The notes beneath the pieces are model-generated. The model saw only the letters and a program-made list of their open reading frames with translations. It was not told the origin of the DNA and ran no database searches. 14,043 bases of DNA from Segetibacter sp. (GTDB taxonomy: Bacteria; Bacteroidota; Bacteroidia; Chitinophagales; Chitinophagaceae), in NCBI GenBank assembly GCA_030146445.1, contig JASLBT010000203.1:1-14043 (forward strand), written 5' to 3'. The translations under genes were made by a program, and so were the position numbers. Of this stretch, positions 7,324 to 14,043 are shown piece by piece (the first letter of the stretch is position 1; each line of letters starts with the position of its first letter).

Positions 7324-8902
7324 TCATGTAGGCTTTTCAACCAGGGCCGGAAATGATAAGAAAGTAAAGGTTTTTAGTACCACTAAGCAGGAGTACCTGC
7401 CCGAGGAGTTTGGCGTGGTCTCTAATGAAGATATGGAAGAGGCCCTGTGGAAAGCAACAGCCGCTTTTGAAACATATAAGAAAACAACGCCTGAACAACG
7501 CGCAGCGTTCCTCGAGAATATTGCCGAAGAAATCATGAGTATCGGTGATCCGCTGATTCAACGGGCCATGCTTGAAACCGGCTTGCCGGAGGCACGGCTA
7601 ACGGGTGAGCGGGGGCGAACCGTCAACCAACTAAAATTGTTCGCCGCTTTGTTGCGCGAAGGTTCATGGGTTGAAGCAGTTATTGATCCCGCTCTGCCCG
7701 ATCGGAAACCTTTACCACGGGCCGACTTAAGGAAAATGCTTGTGCCTGTCGGACCTGTGGTGGTATTTGGCGCCAGCAATTTCCCGTTTGCATTTTCCAC
7801 TGCGGGCGGCGATACGGCTTCGGCACTTGCGTCTGGCTGTACCGTGATCGTAAAGGCACACAACGCACACCTGGGCACCAACGAACTGGTTGCAAATGCC
7901 ATCATTAACGCGGCCCAGAATTCAGGTATGCCCGACGGCGTATTTTCGTCTTTAATCGGCGAAGGCGCTTCCCTCGGCCAGGCACTTGCAAAACATCCTG
8001 CGGTAAAAGCCATTGGTTTTACCGGTTCTTTCCGTGCCGGAATGGCATTATATAAAACGGCGGTCAACGACAGGCAGGTACCCATTCCGGTGTATGCCGA
8101 AATGAGCAGCATCAACCCCGTGCTTGTTCTGCCCGGTAAACTCGAAGCTGATATGGATAAATCAGCATCATTGCTCGCCGGTTCCATCACCCTTGGTGTA
8201 GGGCAGTTCTGTACCAATCCCGGGCTACTGTTTGTGCTCGAGTGCGATACCACTGAAGAGTTCATCAGCAAACTTTCTACACAATTGCAGGCGATACCGG
8301 CGGCAACAATGCTCAACCAGAGTATCTGCAAAAGTTATTACACCGGCAGGGAGAAGATCACGGCTGAAAAGGGAGTTAAAGCCATTCACCTTGGTGAGGA
8401 TGCTTGCACCGCCTACAAAGGAAGCGTTGCCCTCTTCGAAGTAAATGCAGCCGACTTCGTCTCCAATCCCAACCTGCAGGACGAAATGTTTGGTCCTGCT
8501 TCCATGATAATCCGTTGCGGTACTACTGATCAGTTGAAGCAGGCGCTACATGCATTGCACGGACAGTTGACGGGTACCGTTTTCGGTACCGAAGAGGATC
8601 TCGCTCATTACGAAGAAAGTATCGATATTATGACCGGTAAAGTGGGCAGGCTCATTTATAACAGCGTTCCAACAGGTGTGGAAGTTAGTCATGCAATGAT
8701 ACATGGTGGACCTTTTCCTGCAACAACAGATGGTCGCACCACATCAGTTGGTGCCGAGGCCATCAAACGTTTTGTAAGGCCGGTCTGCTACCAGGACTGC
8801 CCCGAAGCTTACCTGCCCGAAGCCTTAAAAGATTCAAACCCATTAGGGCTCATGCGCAAGGTCGACGGTCGTTATACCAGTGATCCGGTTACAAAGGCAT
8901 AA
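7307..8902 (+). CDS. NAD(P)+-dependent aldehyde dehydrogenase; likely 2-oxoglutarate semialdehyde dehydrogenase
   Basis: This 531-aa protein is an ALDH-superfamily enzyme with the oxyanion asparagine N158 (GASNFPFAFS), the FTGS cofactor-loop motif at 238-241, the general base E265 (YAEMSSINP) and the nucleophile C302 (GQFCTNPG). GQFCTNPG and the SNFPFAFS segment are typical of the 2-oxoglutarate semialdehyde dehydrogenase branch, commonly annotated as NADP+-dependent. It would oxidise the product of the preceding enzyme to 2-oxoglutarate, the last step of hydroxyproline breakdown. The start ATG 7307 overlaps the deaminase gene by 17 nt; the next Met is codon 43, inside the fold, so 7307 is the only sensible start. 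The first ~20 residues are not conserved-looking. The family also acts in pentose and glucarate pathways, so specificity is inferred from the neighbours. Confidence 0.9.
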   Translation: MFNGHSHVGFSTRAGNDKKVKVFSTTKQEYLPEEFGVVSNEDMEEALWKATAAFETYKKTTPEQRAAFLENIAEEIMSIGDPLIQRAMLETGLPEARLTGERGRTVNQLKLFAALLREGSWVEAVIDPALPDRKPLPRADLRKMLVPVGPVVVFGASNFPFAFSTAGGDTASALASGCTVIVKAHNAHLGTNELVANAIINAAQNSGMPDGVFSSLIGEGASLGQALAKHPAVKAIGFTGSFRAGMALYKTAVNDRQVPIPVYAEMSSINPVLVLPGKLEADMDKSASLLAGSITLGVGQFCTNPGLLFVLECDTTEEFISKLSTQLQAIPAATMLNQSICKSYYTGREKITAEKGVKAIHLGEDACTAYKGSVALFEVNAADFVSNPNLQDEMFGPASMIIRCGTTDQLKQALHALHGQLTGTVFGTEEDLAHYEESIDIMTGKVGRLIYNSVPTGVEVSHAMIHGGPFPATTDGRTTSVGAEAIKRFVRPVCYQDCPEAYLPEALKDSNPLGLMRKVDGRYTSDPVTKA

Positions 8903-9255
8903 CGCCTATTACACCTCTGCAGCTATTGAGGTTTTTTTGGAGCCAGGCGAGGGGCCCGGTATGAAGCTTTTCTTGCGTCGCACTCCCGTCCGAATGGCTT
9001 CAGCCGGGCGGGCTTGTACGGCATCGCCGGAGCAGCAATGCTCGTCCATCACGACCAGTTATGTTCCCTGAAAGATTTGTTTAGCGCGACCGCAACTGCC
9101 CAAAGTTAATCAGCAAATAAGTGCCCGCCCGGCTATATCAGCCGGGCGGGAATAACATAGTAATCTTCAATTTTATTCTATCGCTTGCTCCAAGCCTGCC
9201 TTTCAGCAGACCGGACCAATATCGATTCTACATTTTATAACCGACAGAGAAATCA
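8903..9255. other. 353-bp intergenic region with repeat-like DNA and a terminator-like hairpin
   Basis: This region separates the deaminase/dehydrogenase pair from the epimerase/oxidoreductase pair. The first ~170 bp are unlike the flanking genes: they contain T7, GC-rich blocks (AGGCGAGGGGCCCGG) and one copy of AGCCGGGCGGG (9002-9012). A 46-codon minus-strand ORF (9049 to 8909) reads as Arg/Pro/Ser-rich, non-globular sequence and I do not call it a gene. The second half holds the 11-bp hairpin 9124-9150 and an A/T-rich stretch with TACATTTT at 9229-9236, one mismatch from the -7 consensus and 20 bp before the epimerase ATG. Confidence 0.45.
9124..9150. terminator. Perfect 11-bp GC-rich hairpin, possible terminator
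   Basis: CCCGCCCGGCT and AGCCGGGCGGG form a perfect 11-bp stem with the 5-nt loop ATATC. It is 222 bp after the aldehyde dehydrogenase stop. No clean T-run follows (AATAACATAG), so it is not a textbook intrinsic terminator. It could instead be a repeat palindrome or block read-through. The right arm is repeated at 9002-9012, which would allow an alternative pairing with the left arm. Confidence 0.5.
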
Positions 9256-10257
9256 ATGGCTGCTAAGAAGTTTTTTTGTGTAGACGCGCATACCTGTGGC
9301 AACCCTGTAAGGCTGGTTGCGGGCGGCGGACCTTTCCTCGAGGGCAATTCCATCATGGAAAAACGCCTTCATTTTTTGAAGGAGTTCGATTGGATACGCA
9401 AGGGGCTCATGTTTGAACCGCGCGGCCACGATATGATGAGTGGCAGTATTCTGTACCCGCCTCATGACCCGCAAAATGACGTAAGCGTATTGTTTATTGA
9501 AACAAGCGGCTGCTTACCCATGTGTGGCCATGGTACCATTGGAACCATTACCATTGCGATCGAAGAAGGATTGATCACCCCAAGAGTTCCGGGTAAACTC
9601 CGCATGGAGGCACCTGCGGGACTCGTATTGATCGACTATAAGCAAGAGGGAAAAAAGGTGACTTCCGTTAAGCTTACCAACGTCAAGTCATTTCTCGCCG
9701 CAGAAGCTCTTGAGGTTGAGTGCCCCGACCTGGGCACGCTTACCGTGGATGTGGCTTATGGCGGAAACTTTTATGCGATTGTTGATCCGCAACAAAATTT
9801 CCCGGGATTGCAGCACTACAAAGCGGATCAGCTGATTGCATGGAGCCGCGTCTGCCGCGAAAGATTAAACGAAAAATATACGTTTGTTCACCCGGAAAGT
9901 GAGCACATAAAAGGACTCAGCCATTTGCTTTGGACTGGTTCAACGATCGATCCCAGGGCAAGTGCCCGCAATGCTGTTTTCTATGGCGACAAGGCTATCG
10001 ACAGGTCACCTTGTGGTACCGGCACATCGGCGCGTATGGCGCAATGGTACGCCAAAGGCAAACTAAAACATGGCGATGAATTTATTCACGAAAGCATTAT
10101 CGGTTCTCAGTTTATCGGCAGAATAGAGGAAGAGACAACCATCGGCGGTAAACCAGCTATCGTACCCAGCATCGAAGGGTGGGCGAAAATTACAGGGTAC
10201 AACACCATTATTATCGACGACGACGATCCGTATGCCCACGGGTTCCAGGTGATATAA
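9256..10257 (+). CDS. 4-hydroxyproline 2-epimerase (proline racemase family)
   Basis: This 333-aa protein belongs to the proline racemase family and should convert trans-4-hydroxy-L-proline to cis-4-hydroxy-D-proline without a cofactor. Both catalytic cysteines are present: C90 in PMCGHGTIG and C253 in DRSPCGTGTSA. Two cysteines indicate a racemase/epimerase; the trans-3-hydroxyproline dehydratases of this family have Ser or Thr at the first position. CVDAHTCGNPVRLV near the N-terminus and the GHDMMSGSI segment are typical of the hydroxyproline epimerase branch. It ends 23 nt before the FAD oxidoreductase, which would act on its product. The start ATG 9256 sits three codons before the conserved FFCVDAHT segment and has no Shine-Dalgarno sequence. 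Proline racemase is the alternative, but the neighbouring deaminase and aldehyde dehydrogenase make hydroxyproline the better substrate. Equivalent genes are called lhpA or hypE. Confidence 0.93.
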   Translation: MAAKKFFCVDAHTCGNPVRLVAGGGPFLEGNSIMEKRLHFLKEFDWIRKGLMFEPRGHDMMSGSILYPPHDPQNDVSVLFIETSGCLPMCGHGTIGTITIAIEEGLITPRVPGKLRMEAPAGLVLIDYKQEGKKVTSVKLTNVKSFLAAEALEVECPDLGTLTVDVAYGGNFYAIVDPQQNFPGLQHYKADQLIAWSRVCRERLNEKYTFVHPESEHIKGLSHLLWTGSTIDPRASARNAVFYGDKAIDRSPCGTGTSARMAQWYAKGKLKHGDEFIHESIIGSQFIGRIEEETTIGGKPAIVPSIEGWAKITGYNTIIIDDDDPYAHGFQVI

Positions 10258-10280
10258 CTAAAAAGAAAGGAAGCGCAAGC

Positions 10281-11525
10281 ATGAAAGCAGTAGTGATTGG
10301 TGGTGGAATAATCGGGCTCAGTTCGGCTTACTACCTGCAGAAAAGCGGTTGGGATGTTACCGTGCTCGACAAAACGGATATGACCGACAGTTGTTCTTAT
10401 GGTAACCTGGGGATGATCGTTCCCAGTCATTTCGTGCCCTTAGCCGCGCCCGGGATGCTAAGCCAGGGCATCCGTTGGATGTTCAACAACAGGAGCCCTT
10501 TTTACGTAAAACCATCGCTTAGCCCTGATTTAATCGGGTGGGGGCTGAAATTTATGAAAAGTGCCACCCATCAGCATCTTGAAAGATCAGGTTTGCCGCT
10601 GCTTAACCTCAACCTGTACAGTAAAAAGCTGTACGAAGCCTTGCAACACGAACCGGGGTTCGACTTCGGCTACGAGAACAAGGGCATCCTGATGTATTTT
10701 AAAACCGAAAAATTTGCGGAAGAAGAGATACACCTCGGCGAAAAGGCCAGGAGCATGGGTATCGACGTAGAGCCTTTAACCAAAGCGCAGGTTCAGTTGC
10801 TTGAACCCGAAACAGAACTCGACATCCTTGGCGCCGTGCATTACAAGTGTGATTCGCATTTATATCCCAACAAGCTTGTTGCTCAGCTGATCAGCCACCT
10901 GCGCGGCGCCGGAGTAAAAATGCAGGGACATAGCGAAGTAAAGGGCCTCGACGTTGTGAATGGTCGCGTGAAAAAAGTAATCACGGGCGATAACGAATAT
11001 GAAGGCGATGTGGTTGTGATGGCAGCCGGTTCGTGGCTTTCCCAGCTTGCGAAAATGGCAAACTTCAAATTGCCACTGATGCCGGGTAAAGGTTACTCAT
11101 TTACTTACCGAAAGCCCGAGAAAAAACTGAACGTGCCGGCGATCCTGTGCGAGGCGCGTGTTGCAATAACACAGATGAATGGTTATATGCGGTATGGGGG
11201 AACCATGGAGATTGGTCCTGTAAACAACAAGATCAACATGAACCGGGTCCAGGGGATCGTTGAATCCGTACCAAAATACTTCCCGGGAATACAATTGGGT
11301 ATGCCCGCAGAAAAAGACATTTGGTATGGCTTCCGACCATGTTCGCCAGACGGCTTACCTTATCTTGGAAGATCAGCCAAAGTCAGGAACGTTCTGGTCG
11401 CCGGGGGCCATGCAATGAGCGGAATTAGCCTTGGACCGGCAAGCGGCAAGGTGATGGCTGATCTTGCCAACGACCAAAAACCGGAAGTCGACATCAGCAT
11501 ATTTGATCCACAACGCTTCTCGTAG
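10281..11525 (+). CDS. DadA-like FAD-dependent D-amino-acid oxidoreductase; likely cis-4-hydroxy-D-proline dehydrogenase
   Basis: The protein starts with an FAD Rossmann motif, VVIGGGIIGLSSAYYL (GxGxxG at residues 7-12), followed by an acidic strand end (VTVLDKTD). The C-terminus has the second FAD-contact region, LVAGGHAMSGISLGPASGK. These define the DAO/DadA-like oxidoreductases. In this context it should oxidise cis-4-hydroxy-D-proline to 1-pyrroline-4-hydroxy-2-carboxylate, passing electrons to the respiratory chain. I chose ATG 10281 (414 aa): it is preceded by GAAAGGA about 9 nt upstream, a Shine-Dalgarno-like site unusual for this window, and the Rossmann strand begins at once. The longer in-frame ORF from 10179 would overlap the epimerase gene with an unlikely 34-residue extension. 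A single-polypeptide enzyme is implied, unlike the multi-subunit hydroxyproline dehydrogenases of some proteobacteria. Confidence 0.9.
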   Translation: MKAVVIGGGIIGLSSAYYLQKSGWDVTVLDKTDMTDSCSYGNLGMIVPSHFVPLAAPGMLSQGIRWMFNNRSPFYVKPSLSPDLIGWGLKFMKSATHQHLERSGLPLLNLNLYSKKLYEALQHEPGFDFGYENKGILMYFKTEKFAEEEIHLGEKARSMGIDVEPLTKAQVQLLEPETELDILGAVHYKCDSHLYPNKLVAQLISHLRGAGVKMQGHSEVKGLDVVNGRVKKVITGDNEYEGDVVVMAAGSWLSQLAKMANFKLPLMPGKGYSFTYRKPEKKLNVPAILCEARVAITQMNGYMRYGGTMEIGPVNNKINMNRVQGIVESVPKYFPGIQLGMPAEKDIWYGFRPCSPDGLPYLGRSAKVRNVLVAGGHAMSGISLGPASGKVMADLANDQKPEVDISIFDPQRFS

Positions 11526-11711
11526 CCTTTTGGTCAATCTTCTTTTGGTGTAAGACCTCGTAGAAATCAAAATTTTTGTTGGTCTCAGATAATAGCTGAT
11601 TGTCTTGAATAATGTGATGGGCGCTTGCGCCTGTGCAATTAAGGAATAGTCGTTTGCAGGGTAGTGTGTGCCATTAGCCGAAACGCAAACGCCGTTACAA
11701 ACAACACCCAC
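11526..11711. other. Intergenic gap upstream of the DUF885 gene
   Basis: These 186 bp have no strong promoter match. TTTGC at 11653-11657 could be a -33 element, but no good TAnnTTTG follows at the right distance. A small GGCG-CTTG-CGCC hairpin lies near 11622-11633. The DUF885 gene may be read from here or by read-through from the oxidoreductase. Confidence 0.3.
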
Positions 11712-13493
11712 ATGCCCAAATCTCAATTGCTAAAAGTTTCGCTGCTAACTTGTTTATCGTGGTGCTGCCTCGCGTTAACAGCTCAGCCCGGTAAGGGCAC
11801 CGAGTTTGTTCCCTGCCAGGAAATGCCGGACCTGATTACTAAGTTTGATGCTGATTACCGCGTTTTGCTTCGTTTTTATACACCCACCGTGGCGGGAGCT
11901 GGCGGCCGCGCCGGCTTTGGCGCTCCCCTCGATGCAGGGGTGGGATCTCCTGAAAAACGGGAGCGGCTGAATACCCTGTATAACGATTACATGAAAAAAC
12001 TATCGGCAATTAGTTTTAATAGTTTGCCGCAGGAGTGTAAGGTCGATTACATCTTGTTTAAACGTGACCTCACCAGGAAGATCAGCCAGTCGGCGGATGA
12101 AGCAAAGGGATATGAGAAAATCAGGCAATGGTTGCCGTTTTCGGCAAAGATCTATGCACTCGAAAAAAGTCGACGTCGTGGCACCCAGCCCGACGCCGAG
12201 AAAGTAGCGCGGGAATGGTCAGATATAGCCGGTGAAGTAAATACGCTGCAAGCCAAATTAAAGGAGGAAAAGAACTGGACATCTGAGTCGGTTTTTGAAG
12301 CGCAATCGGCCATCGCCGATCTCAAAAAAGCAATCGGAAGCGTCTATGCATTTTATAACGGTTATGATCCCCTGTTTACCTGGTGGGTTCCGAAACCGTA
12401 TAAAGAATTAGATGATGCACTTACTGCGTATTCAGCCCAGGTCAAGACCAAACTCGTCCAGGTGCCTGCCGATAAAAGCGGTATCGTTGGCCAGCCTGCG
12501 GGACGCGACGAACTGATGCGCCAGCTAAAGTTTGAGATGATTCCCTACACGCCCGAAGAACTGATCGAAATTGCCAATAAGGAGTTTGCCTGGTGCGACG
12601 CGGAAATGTTGAAGGCTACAAAAGAGATGGGTTTAGGCAACGATTGGAAAGCGGCTTTGGAGAAAGTAAAAAACAGTTATGTGCCGCCCGGCAAGCAACC
12701 CGAAGCCATACTAAAGCTCTATACCGAGTCTGTTGATTTCCTTAAAAAACACGACCTTATCACCATACCGCCGCTCGCCGAAGAGGTTTGGGGTATGCGT
12801 ATGATGGCACCCGAGGCACAACTGGTTAACCCGTTTTTCCTCGGTGGTGCCGACATCATCATTTCGTACCCTACCAATACAATGGATGAGGACGATAAAC
12901 TGATGAGCATGCGCGGAAACAACCCGCACTTCTCAAGGGCAACCGTACACCACGAACTGCTCGCCGGTCATAACCTCCAACAGTTTATGAATAGCCGCTA
13001 TCGTACTTACCGCAACTTCGGGAGCGGCTTCTGGACGGAAGGCTGGGCACTCTATTGGGAACTATTGCTTTGGGATATGCAGTTTCCGCAAGGTCCCGAG
13101 GATCGCATCGGCATGTTGTTCTGGCACATGCACCGTTGCGCACGAATCATTTTTTCGCTGAATTATCACATGGGTAAGTGGACACCACAACAGTGCATTG
13201 ACTTCCTCGTGGACAGGGTCGGGCATGAACGCGCAAACGCCGAAGGTGAGGTACGTCGCTCTTTTACCGACCGTTACCCGCCATTATACCAACTGGCTTA
13301 CCTTACGGGTGGGAGACAATTTTATGCCTTACATAAAGAACTTGTCGACAGCAAAAAGATGACCAATAAGCAGTTTCACGATGCTGTCATACAGCTCAAC
13401 GCCATGCCCGTTGAAATGGTGCGCGCCATACTTACAAACCAGCCGCTAACCGAGAATTTTACGACCAGTTGGAAGTTTTATCAAGAACAGTAG
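11712..13493 (+). CDS. Secreted DUF885-family protein, putative zinc metallopeptidase
   Basis: I chose ATG 11712 (593 aa) because it begins a typical signal peptide: a lysine-containing n-region (MPKSQLLK), a hydrophobic core (VSLLTCLSWCCLAL) and a signal-peptidase-I-like site after LTA. The in-frame ATG 11664 adds 16 polar residues that would spoil it. The mature part is largely helical and matches DUF885. The metal-site region is VHHELLAGHNLQQF, with H414, E415 and H420, followed by WTEGWALYWE with E443 and E450. DUF885 usually shows HExxPGHxxQ; here the proline is alanine. Members are thought to be metallopeptidases related to M32-like carboxypeptidases, but few have been characterised. 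Its place after the hydroxyproline genes suggests it trims Pro/Hyp-containing peptides in the periplasm. Family assignment is solid; the peptidase activity and substrate are inference. Confidence 0.85.
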   Translation: MPKSQLLKVSLLTCLSWCCLALTAQPGKGTEFVPCQEMPDLITKFDADYRVLLRFYTPTVAGAGGRAGFGAPLDAGVGSPEKRERLNTLYNDYMKKLSAISFNSLPQECKVDYILFKRDLTRKISQSADEAKGYEKIRQWLPFSAKIYALEKSRRRGTQPDAEKVAREWSDIAGEVNTLQAKLKEEKNWTSESVFEAQSAIADLKKAIGSVYAFYNGYDPLFTWWVPKPYKELDDALTAYSAQVKTKLVQVPADKSGIVGQPAGRDELMRQLKFEMIPYTPEELIEIANKEFAWCDAEMLKATKEMGLGNDWKAALEKVKNSYVPPGKQPEAILKLYTESVDFLKKHDLITIPPLAEEVWGMRMMAPEAQLVNPFFLGGADIIISYPTNTMDEDDKLMSMRGNNPHFSRATVHHELLAGHNLQQFMNSRYRTYRNFGSGFWTEGWALYWELLLWDMQFPQGPEDRIGMLFWHMHRCARIIFSLNYHMGKWTPQQCIDFLVDRVGHERANAEGEVRRSFTDRYPPLYQLAYLTGGRQFYALHKELVDSKKMTNKQFHDAVIQLNAMPVEMVRAILTNQPLTENFTTSWKFYQEQ

Positions 13494-13685
13494 GGAGTTA
13501 AGAGTTATGAATTAAGAGTTAAGAGTTCAGCGTTAATCAGTCTGTCATTCCGACGAAAGGAGGAATCCCGTTGGAGTGATGAGAGAAGAATGATGAGAGA
13601 TGAGACGTAAGCTTTTGTTTTTCCGACGAAAGGCAGCGTTGTCATTCCGACGAAGGAGGAATCCCTATCCAAGCGCAAGTTGTTT

Positions 13686-13749
13686 GTCATTCCGACGAAA
13701 GGAGGAATCCCAATCGAGCGCAATGAGATCCCTCGTGCCTCGGGATGAC
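13686..13749. repeat. 64-bp imperfect palindrome (REP-like), copy 1
   Basis: The left arm 13686-13711 starts GTCATTCCGACG and the right arm 13725-13749 ends CGGGATGAC. The arms pair with several mismatches around a 13-nt centre. Confidence 0.8.
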
Positions 13750-13760
13750 ATCAACGGTTT

Positions 13761-13824
13761 GTCATTCCGACGAAAGGAGGAATTCCAATCGAGCACAATG
13801 AGATCCCTCGTACCTCGGGATGAC
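13761..13824. repeat. 64-bp imperfect palindrome (REP-like), copy 2
   Basis: This has the same architecture as copy 1, with a few substitutions: GGAATTCC in the left arm, GAGCACAATG in the centre and CGTACC in the right arm. Confidence 0.8.
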
Positions 13825-13953
13825 AAGAATGATCGCAATGAGATCGACAAGTGATGAGAGATGAACGATGAGACGTAAGCTTTTGTTTTTGCGACGAAAG
13901 GCAGCGTTGTCATTCCGACGAAGGAGGAATCCCGGTGCGAGCACAAGTTGTTT

Positions 13954-14017
13954 GTCATTCCGACGAAAGGAGGAATCCCAATCGAGCGCAATGAGATCCC
14001 TCGTGCCTCGGGATGAC
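13954..14017. repeat. 64-bp imperfect palindrome (REP-like), copy 3
   Basis: This appears identical in sequence to copy 1, from which it lies exactly 268 bp downstream, so it is part of the tandem duplication. Confidence 0.8.
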
Positions 14018-14043
14018 ATCAACGGTTTGTCATTCCGACGAAA

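Larger units (their letters stand above)
13494..14043. repeat. Cluster of GTCATTCC-type palindromic intergenic repeats, continuing past the window
   Basis: No gene is credible here; the ORFs read as repetitive peptides such as SSFRRNDK. Six complete and one truncated copy of a ~26-bp motif beginning GTCATTCCGACGAA and ending GGAGGAATCC start at 13544, 13641, 13686, 13761, 13909, 13954 and 14029. The copies at 13641 and 13909 lack one A. Three copies (13686, 13761, 13954) are paired 13 bp downstream with a ~25-bp inverted partner ending CCTCGGGATGAC, giving 64-bp imperfect palindromes. The cluster starts right after the DUF885 stop with a TTAAGAGTT-rich segment (13495-13527). The hairpins could stop or stabilise transcripts. 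Confidence 0.9.
13600..14043. repeat. 268-bp tandem direct duplication within the repeat cluster
   Basis: Landmarks recur exactly 268 bp apart: GAGACGTAAGC at 13602 and 13870, the one-A-shorter motif at 13641 and 13909, and further copies at 13686/13954 and 13761/14029. From 13676 to 13775 and 13944 to 14043 the two blocks look identical over about 100 bp. The first block ends near 13867 and the second is cut by the window. The junction near 13590-13600 differs by a 7-nt length change. High identity points to recent duplication or gene conversion. Confidence 0.85.

Noticed and set aside
7558..8331. 257-codon minus-strand ORF opposite the aldehyde dehydrogenase gene
   Set aside because: It is fully inside a gene with intact catalytic motifs, and its translation is Ser/Ala-rich with no recognisable domain. 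It is a codon-bias shadow.
10179..10280. N-terminal extension of the FAD oxidoreductase overlapping the epimerase gene
   Set aside because: The extension encodes a polar, arginine-rich stretch with no homology sense; ATG 10281 has a Shine-Dalgarno-like site and begins the Rossmann strand directly.
13505..14022. Several ORFs of 72-108 aa in the right-hand repeat region
   Set aside because: Their peptides repeat themselves (SSFRRNDK, SSFVGMTT) because they are translations of the palindromic DNA repeats.
13544..14043. CRISPR array
   Set aside because: The ~26-bp motifs are unevenly spaced (45 to 148 bp), the DNA between copies is itself repeated, copies form long imperfect palindromes, and no cas gene is present.

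Overview
The window looks like a chromosomal segment from a Bacteroidota bacterium, probably Chitinophagaceae-like. Supporting signs are moderate GC, A/T-rich starts mostly without Shine-Dalgarno sequences, TAnnTTTG-type -7 boxes, a TreS-maltokinase fusion, and GTCATTCC-type intergenic palindromes. The lineage is inferred from style and gene content; no rRNA or marker gene is present.

Layout, left to right. (1) 1-2531, minus: most of a trehalose synthase/maltokinase fusion, cut by the left edge. (2) About 2822-3826, plus: a CheB-type methylesterase with a C-terminal CxxC/CxxxH helical extension. It has no ATG, GTG or TTG upstream of its active-site serine. (3) 3880-4542, minus: two small unrecognised ORFs. 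(4) 4618-6018, minus: an M24 Xaa-Pro aminopeptidase with all five metal ligands. (5) 6379-8902, plus: a dihydrodipicolinate-synthase-family enzyme overlapping an aldehyde dehydrogenase. (6) 9256-11525, plus: a two-cysteine proline-racemase-family epimerase followed after 23 nt by a DadA-like FAD oxidoreductase. (7) 11712-13493, plus: a secreted DUF885-family putative metallopeptidase. (8) 13494-14043: a cluster of palindromic repeats, mostly two copies of a 268-bp block, running off the right edge.

Regions 4 to 7 read as one functional module for hydroxyproline-rich (collagen-like) peptides. The predicted route is: the peptidases release trans-4-hydroxy-L-proline; the epimerase makes cis-4-hydroxy-D-proline; the FAD enzyme oxidises it to 1-pyrroline-4-hydroxy-2-carboxylate; the DHDPS-family enzyme deaminates this to 2-oxoglutarate semialdehyde; the aldehyde dehydrogenase makes 2-oxoglutarate for the TCA cycle. 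All four core steps are present. No transporter or dedicated regulator lies in the window. The peptidase and the deaminase/dehydrogenase pair diverge from a 360-bp region with three correctly oriented perfect TAnnTTTG boxes.

I found no clearly undescribed system. The points most worth a second look are the missing CheB start codon, the peptidase-flanked hydroxyproline cluster, the right-hand repeat array, and repeat-like DNA in two intergenic gaps.
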